From Jannaschia seohaensis (GTDB lineage: Bacteria; Pseudomonadota; Alphaproteobacteria; Rhodobacterales; Rhodobacteraceae): DNA of 64,000 nucleotides. The notes under the pieces are model-generated. The model did no database searches, was not told the origin of the DNA, and saw nothing but the letters and a program-made list of their open reading frames with translations. A program made the position numbers and the translations under genes. Positions 15,844 to 24,415 of the stretch are shown here, one piece after another; the stretch's first letter is position 1, and each line of letters opens with the position of its first letter. The stretch is taken from the NCBI RefSeq assembly GCF_900116765.1, contig NZ_UETC01000017.1, positions 1-64,000 on the forward strand, in the 5' to 3' direction.

Positions 15844-16500
15844 GTGGGCTATCTCTCGACGATGCTGTCCCAGGACGAGATGACCGAGGTATTCACGCGC
15901 CTCCGCGCGGCCCGGCCGGAGATCCAGCCGCCCGAAGCGAAGGGTGGGCGCACGGCCTTCCGGTCGGTCGTCTCCTGCATGCTCTCGGCGCAGAGCCTCG
16001 ACCGGAACACCGCCGCGGCGAGCCGTGCGCTCTTTGCGCTGGCGCAGACGCCCGAGGGGATCCTCGCGTTGAGCGATGACCAGATCACCACCGCGATCCG
16101 GCCCGCGGGGCTCTATAACGTGAAGGCCCGCAACCTGCGGAAGATGTGCCGGGCGCTTCTGGACGATCACGGCGGCGCGGTGCCCCGGGACCGCAGGGGG
16201 CTGATGTCCCTGCCCGGCGTGGGGCGGAAATGCGCGGATATCGTCCTGCATTTCACCTTCGGTCAGCCGGTGGTCGCCGTCGACACCCATGTCCACCGGG
16301 TCTGCAACCGGGTCGGGCTCGCGGAAGGCAAAACCGAGGCGCAGACCGCCGCTTCTCTGGACGCTCGCATGCCGGACGCGTTTCGGATGGAGGCGCATCT
16401 GCTGCTTTTGGACCACGGCAAGCGCGTCTGCCGGGCGCGGGTCCCCAGGTGCGGCGACTGCCTTCTGGCCGATCTCTGTCAAGTTGCGCCGATGGCGTGA
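15844..16500 (+). CDS. nth: Endonuclease III (base-excision DNA glycosylase/AP lyase)
   Basis: A 218-residue HhH-GPD glycosylase that removes oxidised pyrimidines and cleaves the abasic site. The helix-hairpin-helix LPGVGRKCADIVL (about residues 123-135) carries the catalytic lysine. The catalytic aspartate is in VAVDTHVHRV (about 143-152). The C-terminal 4Fe-4S loop has the exact C-X6-C-X2-C-X5-C spacing (CRARVPRCGDCLLADLC, near 198-214). The start is uncertain: GTG 15844, ATG 15862 and ATG 15880 are all in frame, and no strong ribosome site decides. Some alphaproteobacteria hold more than one nth-like gene, so this may be a paralogue. Confidence 0.88.
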   Translation: MGYLSTMLSQDEMTEVFTRLRAARPEIQPPEAKGGRTAFRSVVSCMLSAQSLDRNTAAASRALFALAQTPEGILALSDDQITTAIRPAGLYNVKARNLRKMCRALLDDHGGAVPRDRRGLMSLPGVGRKCADIVLHFTFGQPVVAVDTHVHRVCNRVGLAEGKTEAQTAASLDARMPDAFRMEAHLLLLDHGKRVCRARVPRCGDCLLADLCQVAPMA

Positions 16501-16927
16501 CATGCCAGCGGCGGGAAGGGAAATGCACAGGATCCGCCGGGCCCCGGCCGATGGGCCGCGCGCAAGCCCAAAGGGCAATCTGGGGGCCGCCGCATCCCCG
16601 AGGGCCAGAGGCATGGGTCGCCTACGAGGCGCGCCTCGCGCAAGGCGGGCGCGCCGGGAGCGGCGAACAGGTCGGGCCTCCGTGCCCGCGTGACGGTGGA
16701 CCAAGGCGGGGGCCGGTTTAGCGGCCCGGGGCGAGGGTCGCGGCGAGGCGCGGGCGGCTCCCCCCCCCGGCGGCCACCAGAGCGGCGGATCGCGACAGAT
16801 ACGCCCGGCCCCGCGCGGGCCGGCATCGCGAAAGGGTGATGCGTCACGGCCGCGACGCGACGCCCGCCGCGCGCGCTGCGCCCAGGAAAATCGCCGATCG
16901 CTTGCATGCTCGGACAACGCCGCCTAA
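16501..16927. other. Gene-free gap before the SRP RNA
   Basis: About 430 bp with no supportable gene. Very GC-rich with short palindromes such as GGCCCCGCGCGGGCC near 16807-16822. The last 60 bp probably contain the promoter of the SRP RNA: a TTGCAT element at 16902-16907 is followed about 17 bp later by TAAGTG, a weak match to a housekeeping promoter. Confidence 0.4.
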
Positions 16928-17033
16928 GTGAGAGGTTGAGAGGCTGGCACGGGCAGGCGCCTCGCCAACCTGGTCAGGTCCGGAAGGAAGCAGCCACAAC
17001 GAGCCCCGTCTGGGTCGTCGACCGGCCTCTCAC
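16928..17033 (+). ncRNA. ffs: Signal recognition particle RNA (4.5S type)
   Basis: About 106 nt. The universally conserved apical region reads CAGGTCCGGAAGGAAGCAG (starting near 16974), the GGAA tetraloop and asymmetric-loop signature of bacterial small SRP RNA bound by Ffh. The ends close the long hairpin: GTGAGAGG (16928-16935) pairs with CCTCTCAC (17026-17033). CCCCTCCCTTTT follows as a probable termination tract. Ends are set from pairing and may be off by a few bases. Confidence 0.92.
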
Positions 17034-17119
17034 CCCCTCCCTTTTGCACGCGCCTCTTGCCGAAGGCCCCGATCCCGCCGACACTCGCGCGCGTCGCACG
17101 ACCGCGAAGGAGCCGCCCC

Positions 17120-17473
17120 GTGATCGCCGCCCTCGCCCTCCTCCTGGGGTGCCAACTGGCCGGAGAGCTGGTCGTACGCAGCCTGGTCCTTCCGGTGCCG
17201 GGTCCCGTCGCGGGGCTCGCCCTGCTGCTAGCGCTCTTCGCCGCGCGCCCCGCCCTGGTGGAGCGGCTGCGGCCGACGAGCGGCGTCATCCTGGCGAACC
17301 TGTCCCTGCTCTTCGTTCCCGCGGGGGTCGGCGTGGTGGCCAATCTGGACATCCTCACCGAGGACGGGCCCGCCATCCTCGCGGTGCTCGTGGTCTCGAC
17401 GCTGCTGGCGATGGCGGTGACGGTCGGCACGTTCCTTGGGGTCCGCAACCTGATGGGCGGCGCGCGGAAATGA
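17120..17473 (+). CDS. lrgA: CidA/LrgA family holin-like membrane protein
   Basis: A 117-residue membrane protein with four helices and the family pattern LLLGCQLAGELVVRSLVLPVPGPVAGLALLL, then the SLLFVPAGVGVV helix. LrgA/CidA proteins form holin-like or pyruvate-transport complexes with LrgB. GTG 17120 is chosen because AAGGAG (17107-17112) lies 7 bp upstream. The frame stays open to 17057, but that piece is basic and unrelated to the family. The stop overlaps the lrgB ATG by 4 bp. Confidence 0.87.
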   Translation: MIAALALLLGCQLAGELVVRSLVLPVPGPVAGLALLLALFAARPALVERLRPTSGVILANLSLLFVPAGVGVVANLDILTEDGPAILAVLVVSTLLAMAVTVGTFLGVRNLMGGARK

Positions 17474-18186
17474 CCGAGGTCGCGACGCTCTGGAGCTATC
17501 TCTCCGCGTCGCCGCTGACGTGGCTGACGGCGACCCTGGTGGCCTATCTCGCCGCCGCGCGCCTGTCTCAGGCCGCGGGGCACAGCCCGCTGGCGAACCC
17601 GGTCCTCTGGTCCGTCATCGCCGTAGCGCTGACGCTCACGGTGACGGGCACCGAATACCGCACCTATTTCGAGGGGGCGCAGTTCATCCACTTCCTGCTC
17701 GGCCCCGCGACCGTCGCGCTCGCCGTGCCGCTTTTCGACAACGCGGCCGAGATCCGCCGCACGGCGCTGCCGATCCTCGCGGCGCTCATCGCGGGCTCGG
17801 GGGTGGCGGTGCTGTCGGCCATCGCGATGGCCCGCGCGCTGGGGCTGTCCGACGCGGTCATCCTGTCGATCAGCCCGAAATCCACCACCGCGCCCGTGGC
17901 CATCGGCGTCTCGGAGGCGGTGGGCGGCATCCCCGGCCTCACCGCCGTCCTGGTGATCCTGACGGGCATCATCGGCGCCGTCACGGTGACACCGATGATG
18001 AACGCGCTGCGGGTGCGGGACTGGCGGGCGCGGGGCTTCGCTGTCGGCGTCGCGGCGCATGGGATCGGGACCGCGCGGGCCTTTCAGGTCAACGAGACGG
18101 CGGGTACCTATGCGGGCATGGGCATGGCGCTGAATGCGCTCCTGACCAGCCTCCTCGTGCCGCTGCTGGTGGCCTGGGCGGTCTGA
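17470..18186 (+). CDS. lrgB: LrgB family membrane protein
   Basis: A 238-residue inner-membrane protein with eight to nine helices. Conserved blocks include FLLGPATVALAVPLF (about residues 75-89), SISPKSTTAPVAIGVSEAVGG (about 135-155) and AAHGIGTARAF with a following acidic residue (about 195-208). It is the partner of LrgA in murein-hydrolase control, programmed lysis or, in some bacteria and plants, pyruvate/glycolate transport. ATG 17470 overlaps the lrgA stop (ATGA), so the pair is coupled. No LytSR-type two-component regulator is adjacent. Confidence 0.9.
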   Translation: MTEVATLWSYLSASPLTWLTATLVAYLAAARLSQAAGHSPLANPVLWSVIAVALTLTVTGTEYRTYFEGAQFIHFLLGPATVALAVPLFDNAAEIRRTALPILAALIAGSGVAVLSAIAMARALGLSDAVILSISPKSTTAPVAIGVSEAVGGIPGLTAVLVILTGIIGAVTVTPMMNALRVRDWRARGFAVGVAAHGIGTARAFQVNETAGTYAGMGMALNALLTSLLVPLLVAWAV

Positions 18187-18224
18187 GCCTCGCCCCGGCG
18201 CGGATCGGCCCTAGCTGCCCCACG

Positions 18225-18608
18225 ATGCAGGATGGCAGCGCCGATCAGGACCGAAAGACCGACTGGGCCGAAGAGCGGACCGATTGGGCCGAGGACCGCA
18301 CCGTTCTCGCCAATGAGCGCACCTTCGCGGGCTGGATGCGCACCGGGATGGCCGCCATCGCCATCGCCGTGGGCCTGCGCGCCGTCTTCAACGCGGCCGA
18401 GCCGACTTGGCTGCCCAAGCTGGTCGCCACCGTGTTCATCGGGGCCGCGCTGACGATCTTCTGGTCCGCCTGGCGCAACGCCACGCGGGGCCACAAACGG
18501 CTCAGCACCCACGCCACCCACGAACAGGACACCCGCTTCTTCGCGACCCTCGCCGCGACCTTCTCGATCGGCGCCATGGCCGTGGGCGCGATCCTCTGGA
18601 CGCTCTGA
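18225..18608 (+). CDS. DUF202 (YidH-like) membrane protein
   Basis: A 127-residue protein. An acidic N-terminus with a short repeat (TDWAEERTDWAEDR, residues 12-25) leads into the DUF202 signature RTVLANERTFAGWMRTGMA, followed by three helices. The family, which includes E. coli YidH/YidG, has no firmly known function. It lies 38 bp after lrgB in the same direction and may be cotranscribed with it. Confidence 0.82.
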   Translation: MQDGSADQDRKTDWAEERTDWAEDRTVLANERTFAGWMRTGMAAIAIAVGLRAVFNAAEPTWLPKLVATVFIGAALTIFWSAWRNATRGHKRLSTHATHEQDTRFFATLAATFSIGAMAVGAILWTL

Positions 18609-18665
18609 GCGGTGGACGCCCCGATGCCCGCTGCGTAAAACCGGGTGTCTCTTCAGGGGAGCGCG

Positions 18666-20387
18666 ATGCAGGACCAGCCCGCAGATCAAGCCTATCAGGT
18701 GCTCGCGCGGAAATACCGCCCGGCCACTTTCGCCGACCTCATCGGCCAGGATCCGATGGTCCGCACCCTGCGCAACGCCTTTGCGCAAGGGCGGATCGCG
18801 CAGGCCTTCATCCTGACGGGCATCCGCGGGACCGGAAAGACGACCACGGCGCGAATCGTCGCCAAGGGCCTCAACTGCGTCGGCCCCGACGGCGCGGGCG
18901 GGCCGACGACCGACCCTTGCGGCCAGTGCGAGCCCTGCCGCGCCATCGCCGAGGGGCGCCATGTCGACGTGCTGGAGATGGACGCAGCCTCCAATACCGG
19001 TGTCGGCGACATGCGCGAGATCATCGACTCGGTCCACTACCGGGCCGCCTCGGCGCGCTACAAGATCTACATCATCGACGAGGTTCACATGCTGTCGAAC
19101 AGCGCGTTCAACGCGCTGCTCAAGACGCTGGAAGAGCCGCCGGCCCATGTGAAATTCATCTTCGCTACCACCGAGATCCGCAAGGTGCCGGTCACGGTGC
19201 TCAGCCGCTGCCAGCGCTTCGACCTGCGCCGGATCGAACCGGAGGTGATGATCGCGCATCTGCGCGGCGTGGCCGAGAAGGAGGGCGCGGAGATTGCCGA
19301 GGACGCGCTGGGCCTGATCGCGCGCGCCGCCGAGGGCTCGGTGCGCGATGCAATGTCGCTGCTCGATCAGGCGATCAGCCACGGCGCCGGAGAGACCACC
19401 GCCGACCAAGTCCGCGCGATGCTGGGGCTCGCGGATCGGGGCCGCGTGCTGGACCTTTTCGAGCTCATCATGAAGGGCGAAGCGGCGGCGGCCCTTATGG
19501 AGCTGGGTGCGCAATATTCCGATGGGGCCGATCCGATGGCGGTGCTGCGCGATCTGGCCGATGTCACCCACTGGGTCTCGGTCATCCAGATCACCCCCGA
19601 CGCCGCCGAGGACCCCACCGTCGGCCCGGACGAGCGGGCGCGCGGTCAGGCCATGGCCCAGGGTCTGCCGATGCGGTCGCTGACCCGGATGTGGCAGATG
19701 CTGCTGAAGGCCCTGGAGGAGGTCTCCCAGGCGCCCAACCCGATGATGGCAGCCGAGATGGCAGTGATCCGTCTGACCCATGTAGCCGACCTGCCCTCCC
19801 CCGACGAGCTGATCCGCAAGCTGCGCGACGCGCCCGCCCCGGCGGCGCAGGCCCCCACCGCGCCACGCCCGGCGCCTTCGGGGGGCGGCGGGGGAACCCC
19901 CGCCCTACGCGGCGGTGCGGCCCCCGCCCTGGCCGCCGACCAGGAACAAGCGCTGGCCCGGTTCCAGACCTTCCCGCAGGTGGTCGAGCTGATCCGGGCC
20001 AATCGCGATGTGAAGCTGCTGGTCGAGGTCGAGACCGGCGTCCGGCTGATCCGCTACGCCCCGGGCCGCATCGAGATGGAACTGGCGCCGGACGCCGCGG
20101 GCGACCTGCCCCAGCGCCTCGCGGGCAGGTTGCAGGGCTGGACCGGCGTGCGCTGGGTCATCACCCTCGGCCGTGGCGGCGCCCCCACCATCGCCGAGAC
20201 CCGGGACGCGGCCCGGCGCGAGACCGAGACCGCCGCGCTCGCCCACCCTCTGACCCAGGCCGTCCTCGCCGCCTTCCCAGGTGCCCAGCTCCTCGAGGTG
20301 CGCACCCGCGCCGAGATCGAGCAGGCCGCCGCCGGGGAGGCCCTGGAGGAGGTCGAGGACGAGTGGGATCCGTTCGACGAGGACTGA
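18666..20387 (+). CDS. dnaX: DNA polymerase III subunit gamma/tau (clamp loader ATPase)
   Basis: A 573-residue AAA+ ATPase that loads the beta clamp. Walker A GIRGTGKTT is at residues 52-60, the zinc site is formed by the Cys of NCVG and CGQCEPC (about 75-95), Walker B is IIDEVH, and the sensor/arginine-finger motif SRCQRFDLRR follows near 179-188. The C-terminal tau region (from about 430) resembles the polymerase-binding domain of alphaproteobacteria. Preferred start ATG 18666 has AGGGGAG upstream; GTG 18645 is possible. No slippery site for a short gamma form was seen. A palindromic repeat is embedded in the linker at 19887-19908. dnaX heads the cluster that ends with ybaB-recR. Confidence 0.95.
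   Translation: MQDQPADQAYQVLARKYRPATFADLIGQDPMVRTLRNAFAQGRIAQAFILTGIRGTGKTTTARIVAKGLNCVGPDGAGGPTTDPCGQCEPCRAIAEGRHVDVLEMDAASNTGVGDMREIIDSVHYRAASARYKIYIIDEVHMLSNSAFNALLKTLEEPPAHVKFIFATTEIRKVPVTVLSRCQRFDLRRIEPEVMIAHLRGVAEKEGAEIAEDALGLIARAAEGSVRDAMSLLDQAISHGAGETTADQVRAMLGLADRGRVLDLFELIMKGEAAAALMELGAQYSDGADPMAVLRDLADVTHWVSVIQITPDAAEDPTVGPDERARGQAMAQGLPMRSLTRMWQMLLKALEEVSQAPNPMMAAEMAVIRLTHVADLPSPDELIRKLRDAPAPAAQAPTAPRPAPSGGGGGTPALRGGAAPALAADQEQALARFQTFPQVVELIRANRDVKLLVEVETGVRLIRYAPGRIEMELAPDAAGDLPQRLAGRLQGWTGVRWVITLGRGGAPTIAETRDAARRETETAALAHPLTQAVLAAFPGAQLLEVRTRAEIEQAAAGEALEEVEDEWDPFDED
19887..19908 (+). repeat. Palindromic repeat inside dnaX
   Basis: GGCGGGGG (19887-19894), AA, CCCCCGCC (19897-19904), then CTAC. 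It shares the 11-base CCCCGCCCTAC with the intergenic palindrome after suhB (1291-1301). In dnaX it codes for part of SGGGGGTPALRGG in the disordered linker between the AAA+ and polymerase-binding parts, where extra residues are tolerated. Confidence 0.6.
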
Positions 20388-20610
20388 GACCCGGCTGAGC
20401 CGTCCCGGCCGCTCCGTCTGCTGCCCGACATGGCGCGCGCCGGGACGCGGGCGGCGGGAGAGGAGACCGCACAGCACAGGGCAACCGCCCCTCTCGGCGC
20501 GCATTCGCACATGGGGTCGCGCGGCCCTGTGGCGGAAAACGGCCCCGAGATGGAAACCGAATCGCCTTGCCTGTCGTTCCTTTGCCGAAACGATATGAAG
20601 GAGACAGACA

Positions 20611-21096
20611 ATGCCCGACAGCTTCGTCACCGGCATCGACGCACAAACTCAGGAACAGATGTGCGACGTCCTGAATGCGCGCCTGGTTCAGGGCATCGAC
20701 CTGCGACTCGCCGTCAAGCAGGCGCATTGGAACATGCGCGGCAAGGGCTTCATCGGGGTGCATGAGCTGCTCGACGAGGTGTCTGCGCGGCTGGGCGAGG
20801 GCACGGACATGATGGCCGAACGCGTGGCGCTGATGGGCGGGATCGCGCGCGGCACGACCCAGACCGTCGCCGAGCGGAGCGACCTGCCCGCCTATCCCGT
20901 CGAACTGGTCGCGCTCGACGGCCATGTCGACGCGTTGGTCGAGCGGTTCAAGCAATATGGCAAATACCTCCGCGACGGGATCGAGGCCGCCGACGCAGCG
21001 GGCGACGAGGACACCGCCGACCTGCTGACCGAGGTTAGCCGCATGGTCGAGAAGGACACCTGGTTCATCGGCTCGAACGCGGCCGTGGCCGCCTGA
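20611..21096 (+). CDS. dps: Dps family DNA-binding ferritin-like protein
   Basis: A 161-residue mini-ferritin that oxidises and stores iron and protects DNA during starvation or oxidative stress. The intersubunit ferroxidase pattern is visible: His in KQAHWNMRG (about residue 36), a second His in GVHELLDE (about 48) and acidic residues in the following helix (EGTDMMAERVALMGG, about 62-76). The lysine-rich N-terminal tail of E. coli Dps is absent, so DNA binding may be weak. The start is ATG 20611, with GAAGGAG about 9 bp upstream. It is placed between dnaX and ybaB-recR, which are normally contiguous, so it looks like an insertion into the cluster. Confidence 0.9.
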   Translation: MPDSFVTGIDAQTQEQMCDVLNARLVQGIDLRLAVKQAHWNMRGKGFIGVHELLDEVSARLGEGTDMMAERVALMGGIARGTTQTVAERSDLPAYPVELVALDGHVDALVERFKQYGKYLRDGIEAADAAGDEDTADLLTEVSRMVEKDTWFIGSNAAVAA

Positions 21097-21204
21097 CGGC
21101 CGCGCCTGCGGCCTGAAAGCCGAGAGAACGGCGGGCTTGCCCCGCTTGAAGCGCCGCGTCCCCGCCTTTACCTCGGTGGGGACGCATGCATGTGAGGGAC
21201 CACG

Positions 21205-21549
21205 ATGTTCAAGGGACTGGGCGGCCTCGGCGATATGGCCGGGATGATGAAAAAGGCGCAGGAGATGCAGTCCAAGATGGGCGAGATGCAGGAAAATCTC
21301 GGCCATATCCACGTTGTGGGCGAAAGCGGCGCGGGCCTCGTGAAGGCGACCGCCACCGCCAAGGGCGAATTGATCGGGCTGGATATCGATCCGTCGATCT
21401 TCAGCCCCGACGACAAGGAGATGGCCGAGGATCTGATCCTTGCCGCCATCAAGGACGCCCAGACCCGCGCCAATGAGCGGGGCCGCGAGGAGATGGGCAA
21501 GATGGCCGAAGAGCTCGGCCTGCCCCCGGGCATGAAGCTGCCCTTCTGA
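21205..21549 (+). CDS. ybaB: YbaB/EbfC nucleoid-associated protein
   Basis: A 114-residue DNA-binding protein. The methionine- and glutamine-rich N-terminal helix ([19 protein letters not shown], residues 14-32) and the signature [18 protein letters not shown] (about 38-55) identify the family, a dimer that binds DNA as tweezers. GAGGG precedes the ATG. Only 4 bp separate it from recR, the usual arrangement. Confidence 0.93.
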   Translation: MFKGLGGLGDMAGMMKKAQEMQSKMGEMQENLGHIHVVGESGAGLVKATATAKGELIGLDIDPSIFSPDDKEMAEDLILAAIKDAQTRANERGREEMGKMAEELGLPPGMKLPF

Positions 21550-21553
21550 GCTC

Positions 21554-22150
21554 ATGGACGGCCAAGAGGCCATCGAAGAGCTGATCGCGCAGATGGCGCG
21601 CTTGCCCGGGCTTGGCCCGCGCTCGGCGCGCCGCGCGGTCCTGCACCTCGTGAAAAAGCGGGACGCCCGGCTCGTGCCTCTGGCGCGGCTCCTGACGGAG
21701 GTCGGGCAATCGGTGCGGCCCTGTCTCAATTGCGGCAATATCGCTACAGCGGATATTTGCGGCATCTGTGCCGCCGGGGATCGGGCCAACGGGCAGATCT
21801 GCGTGGTGGAGGATGTCGCGGATCTCTGGGCGATGGAGCGGGCGCAGGTCTTCAAGGGGCGCTACCACGTCCTGGGCGGCACGCTCTCCCCGCTCGACGA
21901 TGTCGGCCCCGACGATCTGGCCATCCCCAAGCTGCGCGACCGGATCTCGGCCGAGGCGGTGACCGAAGTGATCCTGGCGCTCAACGCGACCGTGGACGGG
22001 CAAACGACGGCCCATTACGTGGCGCGCGAGTTGGAGGCCACCGGCGTTCAGGTGTTCGGGCTTGCCCGGGGCATGCCCGTGGGCGGGGAACTCGACTATA
22101 TGGATGACGGCACGCTGCGCGCGGCCCTGTCCCAAAGGCAGCCGATCTAA
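21554..22150 (+). CDS. recR: Recombination mediator RecR
   Basis: A 198-residue protein of the RecFOR pathway, which loads RecA at gaps. Domains in order: N-terminal helix-hairpin-helix ([18 protein letters not shown], residues 15-32), C4 zinc finger ([16 protein letters not shown], about 57-72), Toprim domain ([13 protein letters not shown] to [18 protein letters not shown]) and the Walker-like C-terminus ending in [13 protein letters not shown]. The length is typical. It ends the dnaX-dps-ybaB-recR cluster. Confidence 0.95.
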   Translation: MDGQEAIEELIAQMARLPGLGPRSARRAVLHLVKKRDARLVPLARLLTEVGQSVRPCLNCGNIATADICGICAAGDRANGQICVVEDVADLWAMERAQVFKGRYHVLGGTLSPLDDVGPDDLAIPKLRDRISAEAVTEVILALNATVDGQTTAHYVARELEATGVQVFGLARGMPVGGELDYMDDGTLRAALSQRQPI

Positions 22151-22341
22151 GCCCCGCAAGCCTGTGACTTTTTCGCACTGGTCACGTTGCCGCGCGGCCA
22201 TTCCGCTTGCCACCCCCTCGGAGTCGTCGCATCTTTTTGGTGCGGGTCGTGCGGGTTCCGCAGTGTCGAGCCGGATCGCATTGCCTCCCACGCGGGTCTG
22301 GGTCGTTCGGATCGACGCTCCATGAAGAGTGAACCAGCCGG

Positions 22342-23730
22342 ATGAACGACGGACCTATGAGGAGTATTTCCGCCGCCCTCGGCAACGCCGTATCGGCGAC
22401 ATGGCACCGCCTCTCTCCATCGCCTCCGCCAGGGTCGGACGCGGAGTGCGGGGATGGCTGTCTGGCCCTGATCGAGATCGACGACATGCGTGATCTGATC
22501 GACCGATCCGATTGGGACACCACTCTGCGCCTGTTCGGGCGGATCGAAGACGCGCTGCGCCGGGCCGTACCGTGCCATGCCGAGCTTGCCTGCATGGATG
22601 AAGGCCGATTTCTGGTGCTGCTGCCCGCGACGCCGATCTGCGAGGCCACCGAAATCGTCGAGACGCTGCGTCAGATCGGCGGGCTGGCCCTGGTTGATGA
22701 CGGGACGGGCTGGAAAACACGGACCCTGTCGGCGGGGCTGGTCCAGTCCGGCCAGGGCGAGAGCCGGCGCCGCGCCATCCTCCGCTGCGGGACCGAGGTC
22801 GCCCGCGCCAGGGCCTTCGGCGGTGACCGTCTCATGCGGGAACAGAGCCGGCCCGCCGCGACCGTCTGCCCGTCGCGGGACGAGATCGAGGCGGATCTGG
22901 CATCGGGCGCTCTGCGCCACCACGTTCAGCCGATCGTGGACCTCCAGACGGGCCATATCGCCGGATTGGAGGCTCTGCTGCGCTGGACTCGGGACAATGC
23001 GCGAAAGATGGCGCCAGGGGAGTTCGTCGACGTCCTGGACCGCATTCCCAACTACATGACGGACCTGGTGCCCCGCCTTCTGGATCATGTGGCCGCCCCC
23101 CTGCTGGCACGGCCCGGCCCGTTTCTGACGATCAACATCACCGGCGCTGTCCTGGACGGCGCGGGCTCCGCCTCCTGCCGCTGGCTGAAGTCGGTACTGG
23201 AACGAGTGCCGCCGGACCGGATCGTCGTCGAGATCGTGGAGAACGCCATCATCGCGCGCCCGTCCCGCGCCGAGGAGCTGGTCAAAAACCTTCGGGCGCA
23301 GGGCGTGCGCGTGGCGCTGGACGATTTCGGAACCGGGCTGTCCAATCTGGACCGGCTTCGGACGATGCAGGTCGATATCCTGAAGCTCGATCGTGGCTTC
23401 GTCTCCGATCTCGGCAGCACCGGGCGAGAGGAGACGATCCTGCGCAACCTCGCCCGCATGGCGGAGGAGTTGGGCATGTCGCTCTGGGCCGAGGGGATCG
23501 AAACCGAAGCGCAACGGCAAGCCGTCGCCGACTTGGGCATCCGCTACGGCCAAGGCTATCTGCTGGGCCGTCCCGGACCGCCGGAAGACTGGGCGCCACG
23601 GCTCGGCGTGCCGGTCTGTCTGATCCCCGGCCCCCCCTGCGCTAGCGGACGGGCGCGAGAAGCGCGTCGTCCAGCGAACAGTCCCGCGCCACGTCGGGCG
23701 CGCAGTCGCGGGGCTCCAGCGACCGCGTGA
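22342..23730 (+). CDS. EAL-domain cyclic-di-GMP phosphodiesterase with degenerate GGDEF region
   Basis: This 462-residue protein has a GGDEF-like N-terminal half (about 40-170) in which the GGDEF loop reads MDEGR, so it should not make c-di-GMP. An EAL domain (about 190-430) keeps every key residue: ExLLR in EALLRW (about 212), Asn in INITG, EIVEN, DDFGTG (about 330), Lys in ILKLDRGF, AEGIET and the Gln of YGQGY. It should therefore hydrolyse c-di-GMP to pGpG. No membrane segment is evident. The last 30 residues (after about 433) are arginine/proline-rich and overlap the convergent RNase T2 gene by 89 bp, so the tail is probably not conserved. ATG 22342 is the likely start. Confidence 0.85.
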   Translation: MNDGPMRSISAALGNAVSATWHRLSPSPPPGSDAECGDGCLALIEIDDMRDLIDRSDWDTTLRLFGRIEDALRRAVPCHAELACMDEGRFLVLLPATPICEATEIVETLRQIGGLALVDDGTGWKTRTLSAGLVQSGQGESRRRAILRCGTEVARARAFGGDRLMREQSRPAATVCPSRDEIEADLASGALRHHVQPIVDLQTGHIAGLEALLRWTRDNARKMAPGEFVDVLDRIPNYMTDLVPRLLDHVAAPLLARPGPFLTINITGAVLDGAGSASCRWLKSVLERVPPDRIVVEIVENAIIARPSRAEELVKNLRAQGVRVALDDFGTGLSNLDRLRTMQVDILKLDRGFVSDLGSTGREETILRNLARMAEELGMSLWAEGIETEAQRQAVADLGIRYGQGYLLGRPGPPEDWAPRLGVPVCLIPGPPCASGRAREARRPANSPAPRRARSRGAPATA

Positions 23731-24274
23731 GACAGAGGCGCACTTCTCGGATGCGGCCGGAGCGGCAGGTGACGGTGACACCCTCGGGTGTGAGGCTGGG
23801 GTTCGCCTCGAGAAAAGCCTCTTCGACCACGGACGCCGGAAGCGTCACGGCGCGCCCGAGCTCGCGCAGGGCGGCGGGCCGCACGATCCCCTCCCAGGCT
23901 TGCCGGGCCAGCCGGAAGTAGTCGCCCGGGGCCAGGCCCGAACAGCGCCCATGCTTCTTCCACTGATGCCAGGCGCTGCCGGAGGTGCCCATGATATCCG
24001 CCATCGCGGCCGTCTCGACTCGGGTCGCGTCGCGGTGGCCGGTCGGGCAGTAGCTGGGCCAGCCCGCCTCGTATTGCGGCCAGAGGCCGTGGAGCACGAA
24101 GCCCAGATCCCGGCCTGCCTCGCATTGCGGCGATTGCCGCGCGTCGCCCTCCAAGGCGCACCAGGTCGGCGACCAGCTCAGCGCGAGGACATAGTAGTCG
24201 AACGCCCCTGCCCGCTCGCCCTCGGCGAAAGCAGGCGCGGAAAGCAGCGCCAGCACGGCCAGCAGTCGTTTCAT
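23642..24274 (-). CDS. Periplasmic ribonuclease T2 family protein
   Basis: A 210-residue protein with a clear signal peptide (MKRLLAVLALLSAPAFA, residues 1-17). The T2 motifs are LSWSPTWCALEG, CAS I FVLHGLWPQ (about 58-66, catalytic His) and CAS II WHQWKKHGRCSG (about 101-112, with the second His of KHG). In most T2 enzymes CAS II reads HExxKHG; here the Glu that assists catalysis is Gln. Paired cysteines agree with a secreted, disulfide-bonded fold. It would degrade RNA to cyclic nucleotides in the periplasm for nutrient scavenging, if active with Gln. Its 3' end overlaps the EAL gene on the opposite strand. Confidence 0.85.
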   Translation of the reverse strand: MKRLLAVLALLSAPAFAEGERAGAFDYYVLALSWSPTWCALEGDARQSPQCEAGRDLGFVLHGLWPQYEAGWPSYCPTGHRDATRVETAAMADIMGTSGSAWHQWKKHGRCSGLAPGDYFRLARQAWEGIVRPAALRELGRAVTLPASVVEEAFLEANPSLTPEGVTVTCRSGRIREVRLCLTRSLEPRDCAPDVARDCSLDDALLAPVR

Positions 24275-24415
24275 TTCACGGCTTCCCCTGCGGTCCCCCG
24301 ATGACTATATCACCGCCGAGTTCCCCCGAAAGCGCGAACCCGCGGCCCCGCCCGCAGCCCCTGATCCGGGCGACGCGACAGGCATGCCCGCGAGACGAGG
24401 AAAAGGAGATCGAGG

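Noticed and set aside
18666-20387. Programmed frameshift for a short gamma form of DnaX
   Set aside because: No A-rich slippery heptamer with a downstream hairpin was found in frame; the embedded GC palindrome is not a slippery site.
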